DNA from: an uncultured Faecalibacterium sp.
GTDB taxonomy: Bacteria > Bacillota > Clostridia > Oscillospirales > Ruminococcaceae
NCBI GenBank assembly: GCA_934540955.1
Contig: CAKTCY010000008.1
Location: forward strand, 1-51,424
Length of the DNA: 51,424 nucleotides
Direction of reading: 5' to 3'
Shown one piece after another: positions 1 to 7,985 of this stretch. The notes below the pieces were generated by a model. That model saw nothing but the letters and a program-made list of their open reading frames with translations. It ran no database searches and was not told where the DNA came from. The stretch's first letter is position 1, and every line of letters begins with the position of its first letter. The position numbers were made by a program, and so were the translations under genes.

Positions 1-4
1 CTAA

Positions 5-78
5 AGAAGAAGTCGAAGCACAAAAAAGCTAGCGCTGCGCCAGTCGGCGCTATCGCTTTAACGCTTTTTTCGCTTCTT
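5..78. terminator. Long imperfect inverted repeat, probable terminator of an off-window gene
   Basis: The arm beginning GAAGAAGTCGAAGC with AAAAAAGC is matched by GCTTTTTTCGCTTCTTC near 61-78, with a GC-rich inner hairpin (AGCGCTGCGCC / GGCGCT) between. The run of T in the right arm and the lack of a gene here suggest a terminator for a gene left of the window. Bases 1-334 hold no gene, only this structure and the two repeats listed next. Confidence 0.45.
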
Positions 79-87
79 CATTTATAG

Positions 88-131
88 CCCCTCAGTCGCT
101 GCGCGACAGCTCCCCCGAGGGGGAGCAAGCG
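88..131. repeat. Partial copy of the CCCTCTCAG intergenic repeat (family B)
   Basis: CCCCTCAGTCGCTGCGCGAC is followed by AGCTCCCCCGAGGGGGAGC, the same two modules found in the fuller copies near 14.05, 35.75, 37.41 and 41.05 kb. The closing CTGAGAGGG end is absent, so this is a fragment. Confidence 0.6.
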
Positions 132-201
132 CTCGCCCGCAGCGCCGCGCTTTCGCAGAAAGCGGCGCTGCAAATGCCGTTTCCCCTCTACGACCCCTCC
201 C

Positions 202-307
202 GTGAAAATAGCGTTTGGAGCGCTCCGCAGAGCGCGACAAACGCGAAATTATAAATAATTCTTCCGCTGATTATGGCTAGAGCGCAGCGGAAGCCATTCT
301 AAATCAT
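202..307 (+). repeat. Structured intergenic element E, copy 1
   Basis: GTGAAAA (202) leads into a hairpin (GCGTTTGGAGCGCTC / GAGCGCGACAAACGC) with a CGCA loop. An AAATTATAAATAATT linker follows, then TTCCGCT and ATGGCT, which can pair with AGCGGAA and AGCCAT in interleaved order, then AAATCAT. It ends 27 bases before the spoIIP start, in the same orientation. The upstream stretch TGCCGTTTCC...ACGACCCCTCC is shared with copies 5 and 7. Confidence 0.8.
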
Positions 308-334
308 CCCACTGGCCGGAAAGGAGGTCTTGCC

Positions 335-1462
335 ATGCGCAGCAGAGAGCCTTGGCGTCTGCCTGCGGGGCAGAGCAGGGCAGTGCCCTTTTTGCAGGCT
401 GCGGTGCTGTTTGCAGCGCTGTGCATCTTTGCCCGCAGCGCCGCGCTGGTGCTGGCGGCCTTTCTGGCAGCGCCGGTGCCCGCTGCGCAGACCCTGCTGC
501 ATCTGGGGCAGCAGGCGGTGGAGAGCCGGGCGGCACAAGCGCCTGCGGAAAGCGTGCCGGAGGCTGCACCTGCGCCCTCTCCGGCGCAGGAGACGGCCGC
601 CCCGGTGCAGACCGGGGTGGAGCAGTATTTTGTGGTCCTGCAGCCGGACGAAGCCCGCCCCGCCGATGCCGGCACGGTGACAGAGCAGCAGCTCGGGCAG
701 GGCAGCGGCGAAAAGTACATCCCCTGCGGCGCGGGCAGCATCAAGAATAACACCCGGCAATCGGCGGCAGACATCGCCGCCGAGACGGCGCAGCCCCTGC
801 CCTTTGCCATCGAAAAGGACAGCGCCGCGCCGCAGGTGCTCATCATGCACACCCACGCCACCGAGGACTACCGCCTTTCTGCCGGGCTGTGGTTCACCCC
901 CGGGGACGGTGCCCGCAGCACCGACCGCAGCATCAATATGTGCGCGGTGGGGCGGGTGATGGCCGATACCCTCAATGCGGCGGGCATCTGCACCCTGCAC
1001 GACGAGACCCTGAACGACTACCCCAGCTACACCGGCAGCTACGCCAACAGCCGGGCGGTGGTGCAGCAGTATCTGGCGCAGTACCCCAGCATCAAGGTGG
1101 TGCTGGACGTCCACCGTGACGCCATCGAGCGGGAGAACGGCACCCGCTGCGCCCCGGTGTGCACCATAGACGGGCGGCAGGCGGCGCAGGTGATGATCAT
1201 CTGCGGGTGCGACAACGGCACCAGCGTGCAGCTGCCCGCATGGCGGCAGAACCTGCGGTTTGCTGCTGCGTGGGAGCGCAGCATGGAGGCAAAATACCCC
1301 GGCCTTACCCGTCCGGTGCTGTTCAGCTACCGGTTCTATAATCAGGACCTGACCACCGGCAGCCTGCTGATCGAGATCGGCGGGCACGGCAACAACCTAA
1401 ATGAGGCCCTGTACGCCGGATATCTGGCAGCACAGGGCCTCGCGGAGACATTATTGGGTTGA
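335..1462 (+). CDS. spoIIP: SpoIIP-like peptidoglycan amidase
   Basis: Stage II sporulation protein P is a membrane-anchored N-acetylmuramoyl-L-alanine amidase that, with SpoIID, thins peptidoglycan during engulfment of the forespore. This 375-residue protein has an N-terminal hydrophobic segment (about residues 18-45), a low-complexity Ala/Pro linker, and a C-terminal SpoIIP domain starting near residue 167. The domain shows MHTHATEDY, SVNMCAVG-like SINMCAVGRVM, DVHRDA and IEIGGHGNN, the metal-binding His/Glu-rich motifs of the family. AAAGGAGG lies seven bases before the ATG. No spoIID or gpr neighbour is visible. It could serve sporulation or, in a non-sporulating lineage, ordinary cell-wall remodelling. 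Confidence 0.85.
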   Translation: MRSREPWRLPAGQSRAVPFLQAAVLFAALCIFARSAALVLAAFLAAPVPAAQTLLHLGQQAVESRAAQAPAESVPEAAPAPSPAQETAAPVQTGVEQYFVVLQPDEARPADAGTVTEQQLGQGSGEKYIPCGAGSIKNNTRQSAADIAAETAQPLPFAIEKDSAAPQVLIMHTHATEDYRLSAGLWFTPGDGARSTDRSINMCAVGRVMADTLNAAGICTLHDETLNDYPSYTGSYANSRAVVQQYLAQYPSIKVVLDVHRDAIERENGTRCAPVCTIDGRQAAQVMIICGCDNGTSVQLPAWRQNLRFAAAWERSMEAKYPGLTRPVLFSYRFYNQDLTTGSLLIEIGGHGNNLNEALYAGYLAAQGLAETLLG

Positions 1463-1463
1463 A

Positions 1464-2027
1464 TCAGCCGCCAAGGCTGGAGATCATGCTGCTCTTGGCA
1501 GACTGATAGTAGCTCCATGCCTGATCGGCTATGGTCTCGGGCTGGTTATACTCCCGCAGCACGCTGCGCATCTCGCTGACCACCGAGGAGACGGCACTGT
1601 CGTAGGTGCTCTCCACCGAGGAAAGATGCCTGTAGGCGATGCTGACCTTATTGGCAAAGGTGCGCTCGCTGGCGGGCAGGGCGTGGTATTCGTCCTTTGC
1701 GTGCTGGACGGCACTGCTGACATCCGACCGTGCGGAGGATTCCAGCGAGTACAGCTCGCTGGTCAGCGAGGCGATCTTTGCATCGCACTCCGGGTTAGGC
1801 GGGTCGTAGGTGTGGCTGGGGCTTTCAGAGCTGGTGTCGGTGCTCTCCGGCGCAGTGGACGGAGCACCGGACTCAGAGGAAGAGGACGGGTCGCCGAACA
1901 GAAACTCCTTATAACCGGCGATGAACTCCTCCTTGGTGCAGCCGCTCAGCATAGCGGCCAGTGCGCAGCTGACCACGGTCAGCGCAAGCAGGCGGGGAAG
2001 GCGGGAAGCGCTTTTTTGGTTACGCAT
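1464..2027 (-). CDS. Putative lipoprotein of unknown function
   Basis: The protein has 187 residues if started at the ATG at 2027, which is preceded by GGAGGAG; an upstream in-frame ATG at 2057 has no such site. It begins with basic residues and a hydrophobic stretch ending in a lipobox, LSGC, so the mature form is probably lipid-anchored at the outer face of the membrane. A Ser/Pro/Thr-rich spacer follows, then a helical, Ser/Ala/Tyr-rich domain (SLTSELYSLESSARSDVSSA and similar) likely to form coiled coil. I do not recognise the family. Its stop lies two bases from the convergent spoIIP stop. Function is unknown. Confidence 0.75.
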   Translation of the reverse strand: MRNQKSASRLPRLLALTVVSCALAAMLSGCTKEEFIAGYKEFLFGDPSSSSESGAPSTAPESTDTSSESPSHTYDPPNPECDAKIASLTSELYSLESSARSDVSSAVQHAKDEYHALPASERTFANKVSIAYRHLSSVESTYDSAVSSVVSEMRSVLREYNQPETIADQAWSYYQSAKSSMISSLGG

Positions 2028-2149
2028 ACAGAATGATCTCCTCCATACTGGAAACAAGGCGGGCGGTTGATATACGTTCTGATTTTACCAGAGAAAAGGC
2101 GGTCTGACAAGCAAAAATGCAGAAATTTGTCCGATGCCGCACCGTAAGG

Positions 2150-2178
2150 TTGACAAAATGCCGCCAACGTGCTATTTT
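2150..2178 (+). promoter_or_regulatory. Sigma-A promoter of the asnS T-box transcript
   Basis: TTGACA (2150-2155) and TATTTT (2173-2178) are separated by 17 bases. The start would fall near 2185, just ahead of the T-box leader. Confidence 0.7.
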
Positions 2179-2184
2179 AAAACA

Positions 2185-2475
2185 ACAAATGCAAGGAACG
2201 GGAAAAGTAGCGCGGGCCGTCCGGCCCAGAGAGTGCGGCACAGCTGAGAGCCGCGCCCGTGCGCCGCGTGAACGAACACCCGGGAGCAGCAAGCTGAACA
2301 CGGCAGCGCGTCTGCCGCTAAGTAGGTGCGCCGCAGGTCCAGCGTTACAGGGACAGCGCTTAAACAAAGAGCGCGTGAGCGACCGGACACTTCCGGTAAT
2401 TCAGGTGGCACCGCGGACATTACAAGACAGCTTGTTCGCCCTGAACTTTCAGGGCAAAAGCTGTCTTTTATTTTT
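2185..2475 (+). promoter_or_regulatory. T-box riboswitch leader of asnS
   Basis: The leader has the order expected of a T-box: a stem I region beginning near AGAGAGTGCGG (2228), an AAGTAGGTGCG segment after it (about 2320), and the diagnostic T-box sequence AGGTGGCACCGCGG (2403-2416). An intrinsic terminator follows (AAGACAGCTT / AAGCTGTCTT with an inner GCCCTGA/TCAGGGC helix, about 2424-2470) and ends in a T-rich tract. Uncharged tRNA binding should favour the antiterminator. AAC triplets occur at 2271-2273 and 2275-2277 in the probable specifier region, which suits asparagine and the gene downstream; which one is the specifier is an inference. Confidence 0.92.
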
Positions 2476-2485
2476 TATTTTTGGC

Positions 2486-2519
2486 TTTGTCTGCGGGCAC
2501 CCCGGTGCCCGCAGACAAA
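2486..2519. repeat. Perfect 16-bp inverted repeat between the T-box terminator and asnS
   Basis: TTTGTCTGCGGGCACC (2486-2501) is exactly mirrored by GGTGCCCGCAGACAAA (2504-2519), leaving a two-base centre. It lies downstream of the T-box terminator and 47 bases before the asnS start, so it is retained in the read-through mRNA. No T-run follows on the plus strand. Confidence 0.75.
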
Positions 2520-2566
2520 ACAGAGGATCGAGCCTCTTTATACAGAGGACGAAAAGGAGAACTATT

Positions 2567-3955
2567 ATGGAACGTACCGAGATCCTTTCGCTGTTCAAGA
2601 GCACCCCGGCGGACGGCACCGAGATCACCGTCTGCGGCTGGGCAAAGAACATCCGCGACTCCAAGAACATCGGCTTCATCGCCCTGTCGGACGGCGGCTG
2701 CTTCAAGACCCTGCAGGTGGTGCTGGAGGCCGGCAAGCTGGCAAACTACGACGAGGTCATCCACACCGGTCTGTACAGCAGCCTGCGCATCAAGGGCAAG
2801 CTGGTGCTCACCCCGCAGGCAAAGCAGCCCTTTGAGCTGAACGCCGAGAGCGTGGAGATCCTGGGCGACTGCCCCGCCGACGAGTACCCCCTGCAGAAAA
2901 AGAAGATGAGCATGGAGTATCTGCGCACCATGCCCACCCTGCGCCCCCGCACCAACACCTTCAACGCCGCCTTCCGCGTGCGCAGTGTGGCTGCCTACGC
3001 CATCCACAGGTTCTTTCAGGAGAACGGCTTTGTCTACGCCCACTCTCCGCTGATCACCGCCTCCGACTGCGAGGGTGCAGGCGAGATGTTCCGCGTGACC
3101 ACGCTGGACATGGACAATGTGCCCAAGACCGAGGACGGCGCTGTGGATTACAGCAAGGACTTCTTTGAGAAGCCGGTCAACCTGACCGTTTCCGGTCAGC
3201 TGGAGGCCGAGGCCATGGCCATGGCCTTTGGCAAGGTGTACACCTTCGGCCCCACCTTCCGCGCCGAGAAGAGCTTTACCACCCGCCACGCTGCGGAGTT
3301 CTGGATGATTGAGCCGGAGATGGCCTTCTGCGACCTGAACGGCTACATGGACAACGCCGAGGCTATGATCAAGTACGTCATCCGCTATGTGCTGGACAAC
3401 TGCCCGGACGAGATGGCCTTCTTCAACCAGTTCATCGACAAGGGCCTTGTCGAGCGTCTGGAGCTGGTGGCAAACAGCGAGTTCGGCCGCATCAGCTACA
3501 CCGAGGCCATTGAAATTCTGGAAAAGAACAACAAGAAGTTCCAGTACCCCGTGGAGTGGGGCGTGGATATCCAGACCGAGCACGAGCGCTACCTGACCGA
3601 GGTGGTGTTCAAGAAGCCGGTCTTTGTCACCGACTATCCCAAGGAGATCAAGAGCTTCTACATGAAGCAGAATGCCGACGGCAAGACTGTGGCCGCAGCA
3701 GATATGCTGGTGCCCGGCATCGGCGAGCTGATCGGCGGCAGCCAGCGTGAAGAGGACTACGGCAAGCTGGTGGCCCGCATGGACGAGCTGGGCATGGACA
3801 AGACCAACTACGAGTGGTATCTGAACCTGCGCAAGTTCGGCGGCGTGGAGCACGCAGGCTACGGCTTGGGCTTTGAGCGCATGATCATGTACCTCACCGG
3901 CATCCAGAACATCCGTGACGTGCTGCCCTTCCCCCGCACCGCATACGGCTTCTGA
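2567..3955 (+). CDS. asnS: Asparaginyl-tRNA synthetase
   Basis: This enzyme charges tRNA-Asn with asparagine using ATP, in the cytoplasm. The 462-residue product has an N-terminal OB-fold anticodon-binding domain ([20 protein letters not shown]) and a class II catalytic core. Visible motifs include [20 protein letters not shown], the ligand loop [36 protein letters not shown], and motif 3 [15 protein letters not shown]; the end PFPRTAYGF is typical. The ATG at 2567 follows AAGGAGAACT. The open frame extends upstream through the T-box leader but that part is not coding. Expression should rise when charged tRNA-Asn falls. Length matches the bacterial family. Confidence 0.97.
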   Translation: MERTEILSLFKSTPADGTEITVCGWAKNIRDSKNIGFIALSDGGCFKTLQVVLEAGKLANYDEVIHTGLYSSLRIKGKLVLTPQAKQPFELNAESVEILGDCPADEYPLQKKKMSMEYLRTMPTLRPRTNTFNAAFRVRSVAAYAIHRFFQENGFVYAHSPLITASDCEGAGEMFRVTTLDMDNVPKTEDGAVDYSKDFFEKPVNLTVSGQLEAEAMAMAFGKVYTFGPTFRAEKSFTTRHAAEFWMIEPEMAFCDLNGYMDNAEAMIKYVIRYVLDNCPDEMAFFNQFIDKGLVERLELVANSEFGRISYTEAIEILEKNNKKFQYPVEWGVDIQTEHERYLTEVVFKKPVFVTDYPKEIKSFYMKQNADGKTVAAADMLVPGIGELIGGSQREEDYGKLVARMDELGMDKTNYEWYLNLRKFGGVEHAGYGLGFERMIMYLTGIQNIRDVLPFPRTAYGF

Positions 3956-3960
3956 TAAAA

Positions 3961-4063
3961 ACGATTTGAATGCCCTCCGCTTGCGCTCTGGGCATATTCA
4001 GCGGAATGAATTTTTATATTCGTGTTTGTCGCGGCCTGCGGGCCGCTCCAAACACATTTTCAC
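3961..4063 (-). repeat. Structured intergenic element E, copy 2
   Basis: Read on the minus strand: GTGAAAA, a hairpin GTGTTTGGAGCGGCC / GGCCGCGACAAACAC with CGCA loop, an AT-rich linker, TTCCGCT with AGCGGA, ATGCCC with GGGCAT, then AAATCGT. It starts six bases after the asnS stop. It is head-to-head with copy 3, separated by about 66 bases. Confidence 0.8.
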
Positions 4064-4129
4064 GCAAGGGGCCGTATCGGAAACTGCTGCTTTAAAACGA
4101 TACAGATGCTGACCGCGGCGGCCTTACCT

Positions 4130-4234
4130 GTGAAATTGTGATCCCGGAAAGTCCGCAGACTTTCCGGGATCACTTTCTATAAAATTTTTTACATCTGTGA
4201 TTGCCAGAGCGAAGCGGAGGCAATTCTAAATCGT
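4130..4234 (+). repeat. Structured intergenic element E, copy 3
   Basis: GTGAAAT is followed by the hairpin GTGATCCCGGAAAGTC / GACTTTCCGGGATCAC with CGCA loop. The second helix is ATTGCC / GGCAAT, a compensated change from the ATGCCC or ATGGCC forms elsewhere. The TTCCGCT arm is degraded here (ACATCTGTGA). It lies upstream of mutY. Confidence 0.75.
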
Positions 4235-4271
4235 AAAAACGCCTGACTTTTCAACAAGGAGCACAAAACAA

Positions 4272-5315
4272 GTGGAAAACATTTCGCCCGCCCTCTTGGA
4301 GTGGTTTTACAAAAACCGCCGCAGCCTGCCCTTCCGGGAGGACCCCACCCCCTACCATGTGTGGCTCAGCGAGGTGATGCTGCAGCAGACCCGGGTGTCG
4401 GCGGTGCTGCCGTATTACTACCGCTTTCTGGAGGAGCTGCCGGATATCCCGGCGCTTGCCGCCTGCGAGGAAGAAAAGCTGCATAAGCTGTGGGAGGGGC
4501 TGGGCTATTACAGCCGGGTGCGCAACCTGCAAAAGGCGGCAAAGCTTGTCTGTGCGCAGTACGGCGGGCAGCTGCCCGCCGACTACGCCGCCCTGCGTGC
4601 GCTGCCCGGCATCGGGGAGTACACCGCCGGGGCCATTGCGTCCATCAGCTTCGGCTTGCCCGTGCCCGCTGTGGACGGCAATGTGCTGCGGGTGTTTTCC
4701 CGTCTGTATAATGATCCGGGTGTAATTACAGAACCGGCGGTAAAAAAGGCCTTTACCGCCCGGGTCATGGAGCATCAGCCGCCGGAAAAGGCAGGGGATT
4801 ACAATCAGGCGCTGATGGAGCTGGGCGCGCTGGTCTGCGTGCCCAACGGCGCACCTTTGTGCGGACAGTGCCCGCTGGCGGCGCTCTGCCGCGCCCGGGC
4901 GGCGGGCACCACCGCCCAGCTGCCCCAGAAGGCAAAACCCAAGCCCCGCAAGCTTGTGCCGGTAACGCTGGCGCTGGTGGAAAGCCCGGCGGGCTTTCTG
5001 GTGCAGCAGCGGCCGCAAAAAGGTCTGCTGGCAGGGCTGTGGCAGCCGGTATTGTGGGAGGGCGAGCATCTTTTGCAGGCCGAGGTGCTGGCGCGGCTTA
5101 CGGCACTGGGGCTGGACACCGGCACGGCAGCCCCCGCCGCCCTGCCCGCTGCAAAGCACATCTTTACCCATATCGAGTGGCTCATGTCCGGCGTGCAGCT
5201 GCACGTTCCGGCACAGAGCGCCCCGGCGGGCTATGTCTGGGCAAGCCGGGAGGCCCTGCGCACCACCTACGCCCTGCCCGGGGCGTTCCGGGCGTACAAG
5301 CCGCTGCTGCTGTGA
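4272..5315 (+). CDS. mutY: Adenine DNA glycosylase MutY
   Basis: MutY removes adenine mispaired with 8-oxoguanine or guanine, starting base-excision repair. The 347-residue protein has the catalytic Glu34 in SEVMLQQTRV, the helix-hairpin-helix LPGIGEYTAGA, catalytic Asp135 in VDGNVLRVFSR, and a C-terminal NUDIX-like domain (GFLVQQRPQKGLLAGLWQ) that reads 8-oxoG. The [4Fe-4S] ligands are C189, C197, C200 and C206, giving CX7CX2CX5C; as I recall the classical spacing is CX6CX2CX5C, so one extra residue is present. The start is GTG, preceded by AAGGAG at about 4255. The gene appears to stand alone. Confidence 0.95.
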   Translation: MENISPALLEWFYKNRRSLPFREDPTPYHVWLSEVMLQQTRVSAVLPYYYRFLEELPDIPALAACEEEKLHKLWEGLGYYSRVRNLQKAAKLVCAQYGGQLPADYAALRALPGIGEYTAGAIASISFGLPVPAVDGNVLRVFSRLYNDPGVITEPAVKKAFTARVMEHQPPEKAGDYNQALMELGALVCVPNGAPLCGQCPLAALCRARAAGTTAQLPQKAKPKPRKLVPVTLALVESPAGFLVQQRPQKGLLAGLWQPVLWEGEHLLQAEVLARLTALGLDTGTAAPAALPAAKHIFTHIEWLMSGVQLHVPAQSAPAGYVWASREALRTTYALPGAFRAYKPLLL

Positions 5316-5412
5316 GTTTGGCATTCTGCCGAAAAGCGCCGCGCCAAAACCGGCACACTGCCCAAAGTGCGTCCTATAACACTTTTGGACAGTGAAAATT
5401 GGGGCGCAACGG

Positions 5413-5441
5413 TTGTAATTTTGGACGGGAACGGGTATAAT
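5413..5441 (+). promoter_or_regulatory. Sigma-A promoter for the small membrane protein gene
   Basis: TTGTAA (5413-5418) and a perfect TATAAT (5436-5441) are spaced by 17 bases. The transcript would carry a leader of about 110 bases before the ATG at 5558. Confidence 0.75.
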
Positions 5442-5557
5442 AAAAGCTACAAGGCGGCGCAGTGCCGCCGTTTGCATCAAGATCCTTTTGCGGGACGCCC
5501 GCTGGAAAAATCAAGCTGAAACAACGTTTCAACTGCAAAAAGGAGTGTACTGAATCT

Positions 5558-5752
5558 ATGAAAAAATCTTGCTTGGTCGCTGTGATCGCTGTTCTGGCTG
5601 CTGTGGCTGGTGCGCTGGCTGCTGTGGCACTTTACCTGAACCGCCGCGAGAAGGAGCTGGACGAATACGAGCGTCTGCTGTTCGGCGAGGATGACGCGGA
5701 AACCGTAGAGCCGGAGGAAGCTGCTGCTGAGGACGAGACCGAGGCAGAATGA
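5558..5752 (+). CDS. Small single-pass membrane protein, unknown function
   Basis: This is a 64-residue protein with one N-terminal transmembrane helix (residues about 4-27, Val/Ala/Leu rich), a short basic stretch NRREKELDEYERLLF and a very acidic tail rich in Glu, Asp and Ala. The ATG at 5558 follows AAAGGAG; the frame is open further upstream but without a ribosome site. It has its own promoter (5413-5441) and terminator (5792-5842), so it is a monocistronic small gene. The positive-after-helix pattern suggests a cytoplasmic C-terminus. I do not recognise the family. Confidence 0.75.
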   Translation: MKKSCLVAVIAVLAAVAGALAAVALYLNRREKELDEYERLLFGEDDAETVEPEEAAAEDETEAE

Positions 5753-5791
5753 TCCTGGAATACCGGAAACTGCCGGGAAGATAAGCGCATC

Positions 5792-5842
5792 GGGGCGCAC
5801 GGAGCAGTCTGTCTGAACGGACTGTCCCGGTGCGCCCTTTTT
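5792..5842 (+). terminator. Intrinsic terminator after the small membrane protein
   Basis: GGGGCGCACGG pairs with CCGGTGCGCCC around an inner AGTCTGTC/GACTGT region, followed by TTTTT. Confidence 0.8.
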
Positions 5843-5861
5843 GTACATAAGGAGAAGGAAC

Positions 5862-7163
5862 ATGAAGCGTTTTTTGCTCTGGATCATCAGTGTGGCGCTG
5901 GGCGTGGTGCTGCTGCTGGCGGCTGTGATGGGGGTGAGCTATGCCTTTACCACCGAGGGCGGCTGCCCGGATGGCGCAGCGCAGCTCGGCGGGCAGGCGC
6001 TGGAGCCCAACGGCTCCTGCTGGCAGGTGCCGCTGCTGGGCGGGCAGCTGGATAAGGTGTTCGCCAGCCCCGCCACCCTGAGCGTGCAGAAGCTGGGGGT
6101 GCTGTACACCGCCCACCCGGAGCTGACGTTGCCGGACTGGACGGGCTACACCGCCCTGACCATCCAGAATGCGGCGGGGGATGTGCTGTTTGCGGGCAGC
6201 GCAGGGGAGTACCAGAGCTTTCTCTTCCCTGCGAACGGCGAGTATAAGGCGGAGCTGACCGCATGGCGTGTGCCCAAGGGCGGCACCATCGGCCAGTTCG
6301 AGGGCGGCAGCACCGGGCAGCTGCGAAAAAACTTAGGGTTGGAGCGCCCCGCAAAGCCCACCGGCTGGTACCGGTACAGCTTCCGCTTCACCCTGCAGGC
6401 CAGCGCGGAGGTGGAGCTTTCCGCCGAGCGGGTGGAGCAGGGCGGCACGGTGGGCGTGCGCATCTCCGGCATGACCGGGGACGCCGTGCCCACCATCGAG
6501 ACCGACCTTGGCAGCGTGCAGTGTGTGCGCGCCGCAGAGGGCTGGCGTGCCTATATCCCGGCGGCCTATAACGCCTCCTCCGGCGGGCATGAGGTACACA
6601 TCACGGTGAACGGCGAGACCATCACCCGCACCCTGACCGTGCTGCCGAAGGACTTTGGCACGGCAGAGGTGGGGGCGGAGGAGCCTGTCCCGGACAGCGC
6701 CAATGCCCAGTTCCGCAGCGCCATCTGGCCGCTGTACGAGGCTGCCGCCACCGCCAAGCAGTGGCAGGGCGGCTTTGTGCCCCCCGCCGAGGACTCCATG
6801 ACCCTGGTGGACTACGGGCAGATCAAAGTAACGGACGGTCAGCAGGGCAGCCGCTCCAACTCCACAAAGCTGTACACCATCCCCGGTGCGCCCTGCCGCG
6901 CCGCAGCCAACGGCACGGTGGTGTTTGCAGGCGATCTGGAGCTTACCGGCAACACGGTGGTCATCGACCACGGCTGCGGGCTGCGCAGCTACCTGTACGG
7001 CTTGCAGGAGCTTTCGGTCAGCAAGGGCCAGACCGTGGAAAAGGGACAGGCTGTGGGCGTACTGGGCGAGGAGCTGACCATGGACTTCAAGCTGGGCAGC
7101 AGGAGCGTGAACCCCCGCCTGCTGTTCCAGACCTCCGGAGGCTTGTTCTGGAAGGAAAACTGA
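5862..7163 (+). CDS. Membrane-anchored protein with a degenerate LytM/M23 domain
   Basis: The 433-residue protein has an N-terminal transmembrane helix (about residues 4-25), a long extracellular beta-rich middle region, and a C-terminal LytM-like fold. The fold is visible in AAANGTVVFAGDLELTGNTV, VIDHGCGLRSYLYGL and VSKGQTVEKGQAVGVLGE. Active M23 peptidases use HxxxD and HxH zinc motifs; here the regions read NSTKLYT and MDFKLGS, so zinc ligands appear lost. By analogy with EnvC-type or SpoIIQ-type proteins it may be a non-catalytic activator or scaffold at the cell wall, which is inference. AAGGAGAAGG precedes the ATG at 5862. Confidence 0.75.
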   Translation: MKRFLLWIISVALGVVLLLAAVMGVSYAFTTEGGCPDGAAQLGGQALEPNGSCWQVPLLGGQLDKVFASPATLSVQKLGVLYTAHPELTLPDWTGYTALTIQNAAGDVLFAGSAGEYQSFLFPANGEYKAELTAWRVPKGGTIGQFEGGSTGQLRKNLGLERPAKPTGWYRYSFRFTLQASAEVELSAERVEQGGTVGVRISGMTGDAVPTIETDLGSVQCVRAAEGWRAYIPAAYNASSGGHEVHITVNGETITRTLTVLPKDFGTAEVGAEEPVPDSANAQFRSAIWPLYEAAATAKQWQGGFVPPAEDSMTLVDYGQIKVTDGQQGSRSNSTKLYTIPGAPCRAAANGTVVFAGDLELTGNTVVIDHGCGLRSYLYGLQELSVSKGQTVEKGQAVGVLGEELTMDFKLGSRSVNPRLLFQTSGGLFWKEN

Positions 7164-7168
7164 ACAAA

Positions 7169-7209
7169 CTCCCTCAGCCTTCGCTTCTGCATGGCTGGGG
7201 GATTTTTTT
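7169..7209 (+). terminator. Intrinsic terminator after the LytM-domain gene
   Basis: CTCCCTCAGCC pairs with GGCTGGGGGA, followed by seven T residues, starting six bases after the stop. Confidence 0.85.
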
Positions 7210-7290
7210 GAAAAAACCTGTAACGTTTTTCCTCTTTGTGCGTTATTGGGGTGAAAGGGCACACGAAAGCCCGCAAAGGAGGAAATGACC

Positions 7291-7983
7291 ATGAAGCTGG
7301 AATGTGACGTGATCCGCGATCTGCTGCCCCTGTACGCCGAAAAGCTTGCCAGCCCCGCCAGCAGTGCGCTGGTGGAGCAGCATCTTGCAGAGTGCGAAGC
7401 CTGCCGTGCAGAGCTGGAGCAGATGGAAAAGCCGGTGCCGGTGCAGCCGGAGCCCCAGCCGGATGCACCGCTGCGGAGCATCCGAAGGACCCTGCAGAAA
7501 AAGAGCATCCGCATAGCGGCGGCAGCGGTTCTGACAGTGCTGTGCGCTTTTGGACTGGTGCTCTGGATGGGCGGCGCAAAAACGCCGGTGACGGCAGAGC
7601 AGGCGCAGATCTGGACTTACAACAAAAAGGAAAACGAGGCCAACCTCTGTGTGCTGGAGGTGCAGGGCGAAAACGTCTGGCTGGAGCTGGAAGGCTCCTT
7701 TAACTGGGGCAAGCCATCCGTTACCGTCCGGGCGGTGCGCTATACCTTCCCGCACATCCATGCCGCACTGGAAGGGCTGCTGGGCACATCGGCTTCCGAC
7801 ACCAGCATCGCAGTTTCCGGCACGCAGCTGCTGACGGTGCAATGCGCCGACGAGAATCTCTATTACAGAGACGGGCAGCAGGTGAAGCGGTTCATCATGA
7901 AAGAAAAGGATGGAACGCAGACCTATGTTTACGAATCCGAGGACGTGGTCACACAGGAATACGGCGTGTTTGAGAAGGGCTGA
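7291..7983 (+). CDS. Anti-sigma factor with zinc-finger (ZAS) domain
   Basis: The N-terminal cytoplasmic domain carries the His-Cys-Cys zinc motif HLAECEACRAEL (about residues 34-45) typical of ZAS anti-sigma factors that hold ECF sigma factors inactive. A Pro-rich linker follows, then one transmembrane helix (about residues 75-93, AAAAVLTVLCAFGLVLWMG) and an extracytoplasmic sensor region of about 130 residues. The ATG at 7291 has AAAGGAGG at a normal distance, whereas the ATG at 7285 is too close. The stop is two bases before the sigma factor start, so the pair is co-transcribed with the anti-sigma gene first. Confidence 0.85.
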   Translation: MKLECDVIRDLLPLYAEKLASPASSALVEQHLAECEACRAELEQMEKPVPVQPEPQPDAPLRSIRRTLQKKSIRIAAAAVLTVLCAFGLVLWMGGAKTPVTAEQAQIWTYNKKENEANLCVLEVQGENVWLELEGSFNWGKPSVTVRAVRYTFPHIHAALEGLLGTSASDTSIAVSGTQLLTVQCADENLYYRDGQQVKRFIMKEKDGTQTYVYESEDVVTQEYGVFEKG

Positions 7984-7985
7984 CT

